45,901 nt of DNA, taken from contig JAAXZI010000019.1 in assembly GCA_012719955.1 (NCBI GenBank), positions 1-45,901 on the forward strand, given 5' to 3'. Position numbers and translations under genes: made by a program. Positions 23,606 through 32,213 of the stretch are shown here, in pieces. This DNA is from Phycisphaerae bacterium. Its GTDB lineage: Bacteria; Planctomycetota; Phycisphaerae; UBA1845; PWPN01. Position 1 is the stretch's first letter; each line of letters opens with the position of its first letter. The notes under the pieces were generated by a model. The model was given only the letters and a program-made list of their open reading frames with translations, was not told the DNA's origin and made no database searches.

Positions 23606-24162
23606 GCGTGCTCCTCTACGCGTGTATCGACCGTCTTGGCCGTCGGCTTCGGCGCGCACGCGGATTCATGCGGCCCAAGCCCGCCCATACTACGAAAAGA
23701 GGGGCTGTCTGATTGGGCTCAACCCCCACAAGACGCTCAAAAGGGGGCATTCACCCTACCGATCCAGTCCTCACACAGTGCGGATTCAGGGTTCGGAGTT
23801 CAGTAGAGGGGCGAGAGTTGAAGGGAAAGGGGGAACGGCGCGACAACTGGTTATCGCACCTGCCATTTGCGACATTGTCTTCTATGTTCCCGACTCACCA
23901 GCGGTTGCTGGCATCGTTTGGCACCAGGGGCCTCGCGTGGACGTCACCGCAGGGGCGCGGAGCCACGGGAAAACGCTGCGAGTGCTTTCCCGTGGCTCCT
24001 GGAAGAGAACCAGATAGATGCCGGGGAGGCCGGTCAAGCCGGATTCACCTAAGAAGAACCGGTCGATACACCACCTCCCGCGTTCTGTTGGGCCAAGCAA
24101 GAAAGAGTACGGAGAACATGGCCGTGCAAGCCGGCCTTTCACGGTACTCCTCCATATCTTCC
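23606..24162. other. Gap between serpin-like and subtilase genes, with a large hairpin
   Basis: About 560 bases without a supported gene. The main feature is a near-perfect hairpin at 23959-23999: GGAGCCACGGGAAA pairs with TTTCCCGTGGCTCC (14 bp), with a further short inner stem CGCT/AGTG. No T-run follows on either strand. No tRNA or protein remnant was recognised. Confidence 0.6.
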
Positions 24163-25251
24163 TCAATCAGCCTTTCCCAACAGTTCCGGGTTGTCGATCC
24201 ACATGGCAAAGTAGGGGCGGTCGGCACTGCGGAGCTTCATCAGGAAGAGGAACGGTTTGTCGAACACCAACCGTTTGGGCTCTGGAGGTGCTGAAGTCAC
24301 CATGGCCCCGATCGTGGCCTGGGACTCCAGGCGCACGCCTGCCTCGTTGAGCTCGAATCGAACGTCCTGCCGGGCCATGAAAATCACGTATTCGTTCTCC
24401 AGTAACCGAGAATCAAACGGATGGTCGATCAGTTCATCGAAAGACCGCTCCAGGCGGAAGTTCATCATCGGAACCTTGAGCACGTCGTTTTCGGTCAAAG
24501 ATCCTGAAGAACCTGAAACACTGCGGGCCAGCACGGCATCGATGGTCGCCTCCAGAGTGGCTTCCGGGTGAACCTTCGCCATGATGATCTGGTCGGCCTC
24601 GCTGCGGGTGATCAATTCAATCACGAAGTCATCGTTATGTTGATAATCCAGAACCTTGACCTGTCGGAGGACCTGGGGATCGACACTGGTTTTCCCGGAG
24701 ATGCCAAAGCAGAGGATCGGTGTTCCTCCGAAATCGAGTGGGTCGGTAATCCGCTCGAACCGCTCCGGAAAAAGCAGGTTTTTGAGGAGATACGCATACG
24801 CCACGATGATACCTTTTCTATCGGGCTTGATTTCCGGCAAAACCGGTTGCGCTTCAGGGGACTTCTGGGCCATCGTTTCTCTGATCTGGCCCAGAATGTC
24901 ATCTTCCACCTGCCCGGCCATTGCGACATAGGACGCATCATCGAGGTCGTCGCGGGTCACCAGCCATTCGTTCAGGCTTGTGAGGAGGGCCGGTTGGCTG
25001 GCCATGTCCTTGAAGTAGATATCCTCCCCGAACACATCGAGCAGTTCATTCCAAGCCAGCGGGAAAGTGGCACACCACACCAGATTCCGGCCGGAGACGA
25101 TGGGCTCGCGGAGGTCGGCCGTGACCAAAGTGGAAGTCAGGTCCCTGGCGTTCACGTCGGTCAGTTTGGCCTAGTTGCCTGGTTGATCCAGGAGTGGGCA
25201 ACCGGTGAGCAGCGAAAGTGCCAGCAGAGACAGAAGCAGGGTGATCTTCAT
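24163..25251 (-). pseudogene. Serpin-like lipoprotein gene interrupted by an in-frame TAG
   Basis: From ATG 25251 (GGAGA five bases upstream) the frame gives a lipoprotein signal MKITLLLSLLALSLLTGC, Cys18, then hits TAG at codon 27 (25173-25171) and continues open in the same frame for 335 codons. The end resembles serpins: FELNEAGVRLESQATIG in the hinge position, a reactive-loop-like TSAPPEPKRL, and FDKPFLFLMKL (compare NKPFVFLM of alpha-1-antitrypsin), then DNPELLGK. The hinge has bulky and charged residues (VRLESQ) instead of small Ala/Thr, so it may not be inhibitory. The reading after the stop looks well conserved, so the stop may be recent, read through, or an error. A GTG at 25155 could restart synthesis, but without the signal. 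Confidence 0.65.
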
Positions 25252-25444
25252 GGTTGTCTCCATCTCAATCTCATTTTGTCCAGAAGGGCTTCGCCTCCCG
25301 CGCCGGAGGCAAGTTTGACTTTGAAGTGTACGCAGAGACCAACTGTCCAGTCGCCTTTACTTGCCTCCCCGACGACCTGATAATCGAACGGTCGTCGTAC
25401 CTGTTTAACGTGGTTGAGCTTATGCTCTCAGTCATCAGGCAGCC
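25252..25444. other. Divergent intergenic region
   Basis: About 190 bases between the serpin-like gene and the next plus-strand gene. It is less GC-rich than the surroundings and presumably holds both promoters, but no convincing -35/-10 pair could be fixed. Confidence 0.4.
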
Positions 25445-26449
25445 ATGATTCTCGAAGCCGTGACCATTCAGGCCAGCCCACGCGAGCACGAATCGCTCGC
25501 CATCGCCCTTCGCGCAATAGCCCGGATGGGCGGGGTGGACCCGAATTACGACGAGATCTGTGCCGCGTTGGGTATTTCACTCGTGGCCATCGTCGGACCG
25601 GCCGAGAGTTCGCCCGCCCTGTGGCCAACCTTCGGGCGGGACGCCTTCCTGGCCCCCACCGCCCGGCTCTTTGGTATCCACCTGCGCGACCTGCACCCCC
25701 CGGAGGTGGGCGTGGACATGCTCTGGGCCGAGGAGTTCGCCCAGCATTTCGATCTGAGCTATAAACCATTACTTCGCCAGGCCTTACAAAACGAACAGCC
25801 AGTACTGGCCTGGGGCGGATGGGCGGGTGATCCCACCCCCCGCTGGGGAGTCCTCACCACTGCCGCCGACGAGGATCTGCTCGGGGTCGTGCCGGGCACC
25901 CTCGACCCGGTGCAGCTAAGTCACCCCGCGCTTCAGTGCTACGTCGTCGAGCACTACGAGCCCCGGACCCCCTCGTCCGAGGAGGTGTTCGACACCGCCA
26001 TGACCCATGCGCACGGTTTTCTGACCCGCTCGACGGCTCTGTTCCAACACTTGACGCCTCCGGGCTCGAAAATTGTCGCGGGCCCCGCCGCCTTTGACGT
26101 CTGGGCCACCTGGCTTCAGTCTCAACGGCCCGGCAACGAAGCAGACCCGGCCCGCGAGGCCTTCCGAATTTATACGAAGACCCTGTGCTCGGCGCGGACC
26201 TCGGCGGCACGGTTCCTGGCGAGGTCCGATGCCGCTCAAGGGCCCAGCCATGCGGCCATGATGGACGCGATCATGCATGCCTGTGACAGTTTTGCCGCGG
26301 AACTTGGCCTGCTTTGCCGGCCCGCCGAGGTCCATGCCCTCTGGCAAACGGCGGAGGGCCACCAGGAGCTGCTCGAAAATATTCGTACCGCTCAGGCCAT
26401 CGACCGTCAGATCGCCGACTGTGTCAGCCGGCTCGTCTCGGCTGCATAA
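25445..26449 (+). CDS. Hypothetical protein, distantly C39/BtrH-like
   Basis: A 334-residue protein from ATG 25445 with AGG five bases upstream. The first half resembles the papain-like C39/BtrH_N layout: ALRAIARMGGVDPNYDEICA, a hydrophobic segment, KPLLRQALQNEQPVLAWGGW, and WGVLTTAADEDLLGVVPGT. The N-terminal position where such proteases carry the nucleophile Cys has Ser/Leu (HESLAIALRAI), so peptidase activity is unlikely if this relation holds. The second half is helical. No signal peptide is present. It lies 37 bases before lipA and may share its transcript, but that does not define its function. The family link is weak. Confidence 0.6.
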   Translation: MILEAVTIQASPREHESLAIALRAIARMGGVDPNYDEICAALGISLVAIVGPAESSPALWPTFGRDAFLAPTARLFGIHLRDLHPPEVGVDMLWAEEFAQHFDLSYKPLLRQALQNEQPVLAWGGWAGDPTPRWGVLTTAADEDLLGVVPGTLDPVQLSHPALQCYVVEHYEPRTPSSEEVFDTAMTHAHGFLTRSTALFQHLTPPGSKIVAGPAAFDVWATWLQSQRPGNEADPAREAFRIYTKTLCSARTSAARFLARSDAAQGPSHAAMMDAIMHACDSFAAELGLLCRPAEVHALWQTAEGHQELLENIRTAQAIDRQIADCVSRLVSAA

Positions 26450-26486
26450 TTCGCCCACCGGCCCGGCTCGTGCTAACATCGCCCAT

Positions 26487-27392
26487 ATGATCTCGCTGCC
26501 CGTCATGCCCTCTGATTCGAACCGCCCACAGCGGCGCCTTCCACCGTGGCTGAAACGTCCGCTGCCTCTGGGCGGCGAAATGGCCGTTACCCGGCAGGTG
26601 GTCTCCTCCAGCCGCGTGGCCACTGTCTGCCAGGAAGCCCACTGTCCCAACCTGATGGAATGCTGGTCGCACAAGACGGCGACGTTCATGATCCTGGGCG
26701 ACAAGTGCACGCGCCGCTGCCGTTATTGTGCCGTCAACACCGCCCGGCCGGATCCGCCTGAGCCGGACGAGCCCAAACGACTGGCCGATGCCGTCGCGGA
26801 GCTGGGTCTGCGCCACGTGGTCATCACCGCGGTCGCCCGCGACGACCTGGACGACGAAGGCGCCGGCCAGTTCGCCGCCTGCATTCGCGCCGTGCGCGCT
26901 CAGACTCCCCAGGCCACCATCGAGGTTTTGCCGGCAGACATGCACGCCCGCCGCGACTGCATCGAGACGATCTGCAACGCCGGGCCGGACGTGTTCAACC
27001 ATAATCTCGAAACCGTCGAGCGGCTCACGCCCATCGTGCGCCCACAGGCCAAGTATCGGCGCTCGCTGGAGGTGCTGCGGCTGGTGAAGGAACTCCGCCC
27101 CAACATGCCCACCAAGAGCGGCCTGATGGTCGGGCTCGGCGAGACACTGGAGGAACTGCACCAGGCCCTGGCCGATCTGCGCGAAGTCGGCTGTGATGTG
27201 GTGACCCTGGGCCAGTATCTCCAGCCGACGCCGAAGCACGCCCCCATCGCCCGTTTCTACACTCCCGAGGAGTTCGACGCCCTCGCCGAAACCTGTCGCG
27301 AGCTGGGCTTCCTGGGTGTGGCGTCGGGCCCATTCGTTCGCAGCAGTTACAACGCGGCGGAAGTCTACGACCGCGTGCGCGGTTCGGCCTGA
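26487..27392 (+). CDS. lipA: Lipoyl synthase
   Basis: A 301-residue radical SAM enzyme starting at ATG 26487; longer frames upstream overlap the previous gene. Both iron-sulfur sites are intact: the auxiliary cluster C48-x4-C53-x5-C59 (CQEAHCPNLMEC) and the SAM cluster C74-x3-C78-x2-C81 (CTRRCRYC), with the terminal RSSYNA serine ligand also present. It inserts two sulfur atoms into protein-bound octanoyl groups of 2-oxoacid dehydrogenases and the glycine cleavage system. Length and motif order are normal. No lipB is adjacent. Confidence 0.97.
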   Translation: MISLPVMPSDSNRPQRRLPPWLKRPLPLGGEMAVTRQVVSSSRVATVCQEAHCPNLMECWSHKTATFMILGDKCTRRCRYCAVNTARPDPPEPDEPKRLADAVAELGLRHVVITAVARDDLDDEGAGQFAACIRAVRAQTPQATIEVLPADMHARRDCIETICNAGPDVFNHNLETVERLTPIVRPQAKYRRSLEVLRLVKELRPNMPTKSGLMVGLGETLEELHQALADLREVGCDVVTLGQYLQPTPKHAPIARFYTPEEFDALAETCRELGFLGVASGPFVRSSYNAAEVYDRVRGSA

Positions 27393-27508
27393 CCGGCGTT
27401 GGATTTGTGGCGCAAAGCGCCCCGAAGATTTCCAAACCAGGGAGCCCGTCCGGGTCGTTCGCATCACAACCGATTGAGGCTGCGCCGGTTTCGGTTATCA
27501 TGCGGCCC

Positions 27509-27916
27509 ATGAAAACAGCACAGCAAATGGTTCGAGAGTTTCACCAGGCCTTCGGCCACCCCGTCGCCGACCGCCCCGCAATGCTCAAGCCCGACCGCGT
27601 TATAGCCAGGGCCAACTGGATGGCGGAAGAGGTAACCGAATTCAGACGAGCCCGTAACCTTGAAGATCAGGCCGACGCCATGATAGACCTGCTCTACTTT
27701 GCTCTGGGGACGCTGGTCGAGATGGGTGTAGAGGGCGAGCCCCTGTTCCACATCGTTCACAAGGCCAACATGGAAAAGCTCTGGCCGGACGGGAAACCAC
27801 ACCTGGGCCCCGACGGCAAGGTCCAGAAGCCCCCCACCTGGCGCGATCCCAGCGAAGCTCTCCGCCAGGAGCTCGCACGGCAGTTGGTGAACTCCGCCCA
27901 GGCTTGCAGGGTGTGA
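27509..27916 (+). CDS. MazG-like / phosphoribosyl-ATP pyrophosphohydrolase-type protein
   Basis: A 135-residue all-alpha protein. ATG 27509 (MKTAQQMVREFHQAFGHPV) is preferred; ATG 27500 adds three residues and neither has a strong ribosome binding site. The residues WMAEEVTEFRRARNLEDQADAMIDLLYFALGTLVEMG carry the ExxE and ExxD-type magnesium-binding helices of the all-alpha NTP pyrophosphohydrolase superfamily, here as EEVTEF and DQADAMID. These enzymes cleave nucleoside triphosphates or related compounds to the monophosphate and pyrophosphate, often as house-cleaning. The tail (LWPDGKPHLGPDGKVQKPPTW) is typical of this subgroup. A dispersed repeat follows the gene. Confidence 0.82.
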   Translation: MKTAQQMVREFHQAFGHPVADRPAMLKPDRVIARANWMAEEVTEFRRARNLEDQADAMIDLLYFALGTLVEMGVEGEPLFHIVHKANMEKLWPDGKPHLGPDGKVQKPPTWRDPSEALRQELARQLVNSAQACRV

Positions 27917-27943
27917 TACGGTTTCCGTTATAAACTTGGGCCA

Positions 27944-28061
27944 GTTCCTGCCTGGTTGTTGGTTACCGCGCTGCTGATAGGTTGAATCCTCGCGCGTTCG
28001 GAGTACCTCACCCTCTGAAGAGGTAGGCCACCCAACGCACAAGATTCATTGGGGATCCGTA
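27944..28061 (-). repeat. 118-base dispersed structured repeat, copy 2
   Basis: Inverted relative to copy 1 at 16535-16652, same length, about 15 differences by eye. The inner hairpin reads CCTCT-TC-AGAGG here, a compensating T-A to C-G exchange compared with copy 1. It lies between the convergent MazG-like gene and the secreted glycosidase-like gene. Confidence 0.75.
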
Positions 28062-28144
28062 CTATCCCGCGCGGACTGATGTGTGCCGCGGCAACCGGGT
28101 ATGACTGAGCCGCGGGGACCGCTATCCCCCCATACTGTCCAACC

Positions 28145-30826
28145 TCACGGCCGGAGGCAATCCGGATCAGCGGGAACGCCTGTTCCGCTGACGCAACGCT
28201 GGAACAGGTCCAGATCGACGGAATCCACCTCTTCGTCGTCGTTCAGGTCGGCCGCGGCGCACTCCTCGGACGGGGGCCAATCCATGCTGTCCATGCACGA
28301 TTGCAGGTAATCGAGATCCGCGTCATCCACGTCGCCGTCCTGGTCGAAGTCGGCCCGCACAGTGGAGACAGTGAGATTGATCTGCAGCGTTTGCGGCGAG
28401 TTGGCCGCCCCGGGCGCCGACACCGTAACCACCGCCTCGTGCGTGCCAGGGACCAGCTTGGCGACGTCGTAAACCAGGTTGATCGTGTCCACGCCGCCGG
28501 TGCTCTTGCCTTGCATGGGGTTGACCAGCAGCCAGTCCGCGTTGCTTTCCACCTCGTACATCAGCGTGCCGGCCTTGCTGGCATTCCTGACCGTGAACGA
28601 CCCACTGGGCAGATTCACGCCCGCGTGGGTGGCCAGCTCGATCTTGCGGGGGGCCAGCTCCACCACCGGCAACAACCGCCCGGAATTGAGCTGCCGCACT
28701 TCCACGTTGTCCACATAGACCATGAAGGAAGGATCTGCCACCGACTGGCTGGCCCGCAGCCAGATGCTGACCGTAGGCGAAACCGCGGTGAACGTCCGCC
28801 ATACGTGCGTGAACACCTCGTGCACGATACCCTTGTCGGCAATCTGATCGGCCCCCCAGTCAATGCTGGGCGCATTGCCGTTGGCGGTCTGGCCGGTGGG
28901 ATCCACGCCGATGTGGAACCGCAATCCGGTGGGCTGCTGACCGCGAAATTCATACTTCATCCAGCACGCGACCAGGTAGCCCTGCCCCGGGGTAAGCCCC
29001 CCTACCTGCCGATTGATGCCGCCGGTGAACCGGCCGGCCGGGGCCAGCTCCTCAAGGGTGCGCGGGTGAACCTGGCCGGCGCCGAACATCTGCGAGTAGA
29101 GCCCCTCCGTCGCGTCGGCGGGATTATTCGCATTGAAGGTGCCCACGTCTTTGACGATGTTGCCCTGCCCCAGGATTTCGTAGGCCGGCCAACCGCACGA
29201 ACCACCGGCCACGAAGTTGGCAAACCCGCACCACCAGCGGTTCTCGTTCATGTACTTGCCCATGGTGACCAGATCGACGGCGATGGTCTCCGGCCGCCAG
29301 TTGCCATGCCAGCCCTGGGCGGTCGAACCTTCGGTGGCCAGGACCGGCGGGAAACGCCAACCCCGCCGTTCGTACAGATCTCTGAACCGCCGCGGACGCA
29401 TGGAGAACTCGCAGGTGTCGTCCCGGCTCTGGTTGATGACCATCAGATCATCGTTGGGCCCGCCGTAGCAGTGGTACCCCAGGTAATCGGTCACCGCCAG
29501 CAACTCCCGGCAGGACGGACTGAACGTCTCATCCACCATCCGCCAGATGCTGGCCGGCTCTCCCGAGGCCAGGTTTAACGAGCAGACTTTCATGCCCAGT
29601 TCGTGGGCCCGCTCGGCGAAGGCCAGTTCAAAGGCCAGCGCCGCCGGCCAGTCTTGGCCCGTATCCGGCTGATTCAGCCCCTGCCAACAGTCAATTCGCG
29701 GGAATTTCTGCTGCTTGGTCCAAAGCTGATCGGCAAGCTGCCGGCCGTAGTACCTGGGGGCGGTCTTGTAGATCTCCCAGTTCGAGTCGATCGCGGGACG
29801 TCCGATAAAAATCGTGTTCTCGAGGTGAGGATACTTTTCCGTCAGGTACTCGACATCGCCGTAGACCCCGTCCTCGCCCGCATCATTCGGATCGCTTGCG
29901 CTGGGTGTGCCGCCATAGAGCAGGATGACCTTGGGATTCATGTCGGCGAGGGCATCGCGGTTGCCGCAGTCGTAACGGCCCCCGCCGATCTTGCCCACCC
30001 GACGGGATTGTCGCCACGCGCCGTAGCCCACCGTTGACCACTTGTTCCAGCCCGCTGAGACCCCGCCGGCAAACGGCTGCTCGAATCCCCCGTTGACCAC
30101 CAGGTTGGCCCCGAAGGTCCGCGGAATCAGCATCTCCGGATCCACCGGATCCGGCTCCGGCCCCGGCGGGTTCCCGGTCGGAACCGGCCCGCTGATGACC
30201 AGATCATCAAACCAGACCCTGGCGTCGTTGCCATGCTGGGCCCAGTTGCGGGTTCCCTTCAACGAGACAGTCATGACCGGCAGAACCGCCCTGGCACTCG
30301 TGACCAGGGTCAGCCAGCGGTAGCCCTGAACGCCGCCTGCCGACCAGACCATGCCTTTGCCTTCTCCGCCGGGCTCCCCATAGGGATCCAGGCCCAGCCA
30401 GGCTACCAAATCCTCGCCGTTGTAGGTCTGCTGGGCCGGCGGCTCCAGGTAGACGCGGACGCTGGCCGTGTAAATCTCGCCTGGAACTACCCAGATCTGC
30501 TGATAGACGCCCACACTCTGGTTGCGGGTGGAGGGCTCCGGCAAGACCAGCTTCTGGGACTTATCCCCCCGGTAGGGACGGTCAAAACCCTCAAAGTGGA
30601 CCTGGCCTGTGTAGCCGGAGCTCTTGAAGGCCGTCCATCCCTCGGCCGTGCCGTTGGTGAACGACCTCTCGAAATCAGAATTGTTTGCCGTTCCGGCCCC
30701 TGCCCCCTCTGGCGGGTAAGGAGTCGGCAGCGAACAGCGATCCTGGATGCCCACAAAGCCCGAGGACACCCCCGGAACGAGGGTTAATGCAGCCAAAGTG
30801 ACCGCCAACAGGTGGCCCAATCGCAT
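28145..30826 (-). CDS. Secreted glycoside-hydrolase-like protein with BACON and dockerin-like domains
   Basis: An 893-residue secreted protein: signal peptide 1-23; a carbohydrate-binding-like jelly roll 48-215 (ends VWFDDLVISGP); about 285-560 a TIM-barrel of glycoside hydrolase clan A style (NPKVILLYGG, DCWQGLNQPD, LGYHCYGGP, PPVLATEGST); a second jelly roll to about 735; a BACON-type beta-sandwich about 745-835; then dockerin-like Asp-rich loops (DFDQDGDVDDADLDYLQSC, DLNDDEEVDSVDLDLFQRC). In clan A the acid/base is the Glu of an NEP motif; here the position reads N385-Q386-P, while the likely nucleophile Glu499 (ATEG) is kept. It may bind or slowly process polysaccharide, or be inactive. 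A promoter lies at 31064-31093. Confidence 0.75.
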   Translation of the reverse strand: MRLGHLLAVTLAALTLVPGVSSGFVGIQDRCSLPTPYPPEGAGAGTANNSDFERSFTNGTAEGWTAFKSSGYTGQVHFEGFDRPYRGDKSQKLVLPEPSTRNQSVGVYQQIWVVPGEIYTASVRVYLEPPAQQTYNGEDLVAWLGLDPYGEPGGEGKGMVWSAGGVQGYRWLTLVTSARAVLPVMTVSLKGTRNWAQHGNDARVWFDDLVISGPVPTGNPPGPEPDPVDPEMLIPRTFGANLVVNGGFEQPFAGGVSAGWNKWSTVGYGAWRQSRRVGKIGGGRYDCGNRDALADMNPKVILLYGGTPSASDPNDAGEDGVYGDVEYLTEKYPHLENTIFIGRPAIDSNWEIYKTAPRYYGRQLADQLWTKQQKFPRIDCWQGLNQPDTGQDWPAALAFELAFAERAHELGMKVCSLNLASGEPASIWRMVDETFSPSCRELLAVTDYLGYHCYGGPNDDLMVINQSRDDTCEFSMRPRRFRDLYERRGWRFPPVLATEGSTAQGWHGNWRPETIAVDLVTMGKYMNENRWWCGFANFVAGGSCGWPAYEILGQGNIVKDVGTFNANNPADATEGLYSQMFGAGQVHPRTLEELAPAGRFTGGINRQVGGLTPGQGYLVACWMKYEFRGQQPTGLRFHIGVDPTGQTANGNAPSIDWGADQIADKGIVHEVFTHVWRTFTAVSPTVSIWLRASQSVADPSFMVYVDNVEVRQLNSGRLLPVVELAPRKIELATHAGVNLPSGSFTVRNASKAGTLMYEVESNADWLLVNPMQGKSTGGVDTINLVYDVAKLVPGTHEAVVTVSAPGAANSPQTLQINLTVSTVRADFDQDGDVDDADLDYLQSCMDSMDWPPSEECAAADLNDDEEVDSVDLDLFQRCVSGTGVPADPDCLRP

Positions 30827-31220
30827 CGCTTACACTCCCCTGACGCCGGCTGAAACCACGGTAAACGCGACGCAACCAGTCTCATCCGTTATGAGCCCCC
30901 GGGGCCCGGCATCTGAAGCGGCATTCCCCCCTGCCCAAGCCCCATGCCCATAAGTTCTGGCTTGACGTTCTCCAGGAGGCCGGAAAGACATGGCCGGCAC
31001 AAGGCCCCCCGGAGACCATCGTCCAAGTCGAGCGTCGCCGTTAACTTCCCGCAGCGATACTCCATTCTAGCTGAGAGAGAACGGCAGGTTCAAGCAATTG
31101 CAGGATAACTAATGTGGATGGGGGGCCGGCGGATCAGAGGTTCAAGAATTACCGGCCGTCAACCGCCATCTGGCAGGCGGGATCAGGAAGGCTTCTTTCG
31201 GCAGGCAGAGGGATGCTCGG
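30827..31220. other. Upstream region of the glycosidase-like gene
   Basis: About 390 bases without a gene. It holds the promoter at 31064-31093, which would give a leader of about 230 bases. Nothing else stands out. Confidence 0.5.
31064..31093 (-). promoter_or_regulatory. Probable promoter of the glycosidase-like gene
   Basis: On the minus strand TTGAAC (31093-31088), 18 bases, TAGAAT (31069-31064). Transcription would start near 31057. Confidence 0.5.
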
Positions 31221-32102
31221 TCATCCCGTCAGCATGGCTTCGGCCGCCTCGATCTGTTCGGGCAGTTCGGCCCGGAGCTCTTCGAGCTGGGCTTCGGTCA
31301 GGCCAATGGAGACCAGGAGCGTCTCATCGATGACTTGATGCGCGGCGGTCAGGTGGAAACCGAAGTGCTCGTGACAGCACAGGGTATCCGCGACGTACAC
31401 CATGGCCGGCAGCAGGCGATGGTCGGGCCCCAGATTATCGATCTTGTGGTGATATCCCAGCACGGTCTGGAGGACGCGTGGGAACTTCCACTTGGCCGCC
31501 AGGGCGCTGCCCAGCGTCTGGTGATCGGCGCCGATAATCTCCATTTCCAGCTCGTGGAGGTATCGGTCGCCCTTCGCGGATTCGCGGATGATTTCCGCCA
31601 ATCCATCCGGATAGGCCTGTCGTTCCACCAGCAAGCCCAGGTCGTGGATCAGGCCGGCCAGGAAGGCCTCTTCCGCAAATGGCCGCTTGCCCAGAAGGCA
31701 ACACATCTGACGGGTGGCCACCGCCACCGCCACGCTGTGTTTCCAGATATCCCGGGCACTGAAGCGATCGGAAATCCGCTCCGAGGTGAACAGCCGGCTG
31801 ATGGACGCTGAAATGGCGATGTTCTTCACCGCGCTCAGCCCCAACAGCACGATGGCCCGATCGATCTCCGACACCTGCCCGGGTAACCCGTAGAAGGCGG
31901 AGTTCACCACCTTGAGAATCCTGGAGGCCAGGGCCGGATCGTTCTTGATGATATTGTGCAGATCGCGTGCCGTGCTCTTGGGGTCATCCACCACCGCGAT
32001 GATCCGCGTGGTGACCTCCGGCAATGTTGCAATGTCCCCGATCTTGGCCAGGGCAGTTTTAATCACCTGCGCGGTATTCATGTTCACGGCGGTTGTAGAC
32101 AT
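31221..32102 (-). CDS. HDOD-domain signalling protein
   Basis: A 293-residue protein. ATG 32102 is preferred since AGAGGG lies ten bases upstream; a GTG at 32111 abuts that site. The HDOD pattern is clear: IATLPEVTTRIIAVVDDP, LHNIIKNDPALASRILKVVN, AFYGLPGQVSEIDRAIVLLG, then AVAVATRQMCCLLGKRPFAEEAFLAGLIHDLGLL and LGYHHKID. HDOD domains are relatives of HD phosphohydrolases that usually lack the full metal site and act in signalling or regulatory protein complexes. There is no receiver, GGDEF or kinase domain attached. It is followed by no partner gene in the same transcript. Confidence 0.9.
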   Translation of the reverse strand: MSTTAVNMNTAQVIKTALAKIGDIATLPEVTTRIIAVVDDPKSTARDLHNIIKNDPALASRILKVVNSAFYGLPGQVSEIDRAIVLLGLSAVKNIAISASISRLFTSERISDRFSARDIWKHSVAVAVATRQMCCLLGKRPFAEEAFLAGLIHDLGLLVERQAYPDGLAEIIRESAKGDRYLHELEMEIIGADHQTLGSALAAKWKFPRVLQTVLGYHHKIDNLGPDHRLLPAMVYVADTLCCHEHFGFHLTAAHQVIDETLLVSIGLTEAQLEELRAELPEQIEAAEAMLTG

Positions 32103-32213
32103 CAAATCCACACCCTCTCTATGGGCGCACGACCTGAACCACTGGGTCCGCTGCCTCGACTAAATCTGCTATCGTCCGGGTCTGTTGGGGGGTTTAGCTG
32201 GATTCATGCGTGA

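Noticed and set aside
28301-29578. 425-codon plus-strand frame
   Set aside because: Antisense of the glycosidase-like gene; the minus strand gives a coherent multi-domain secreted protein.
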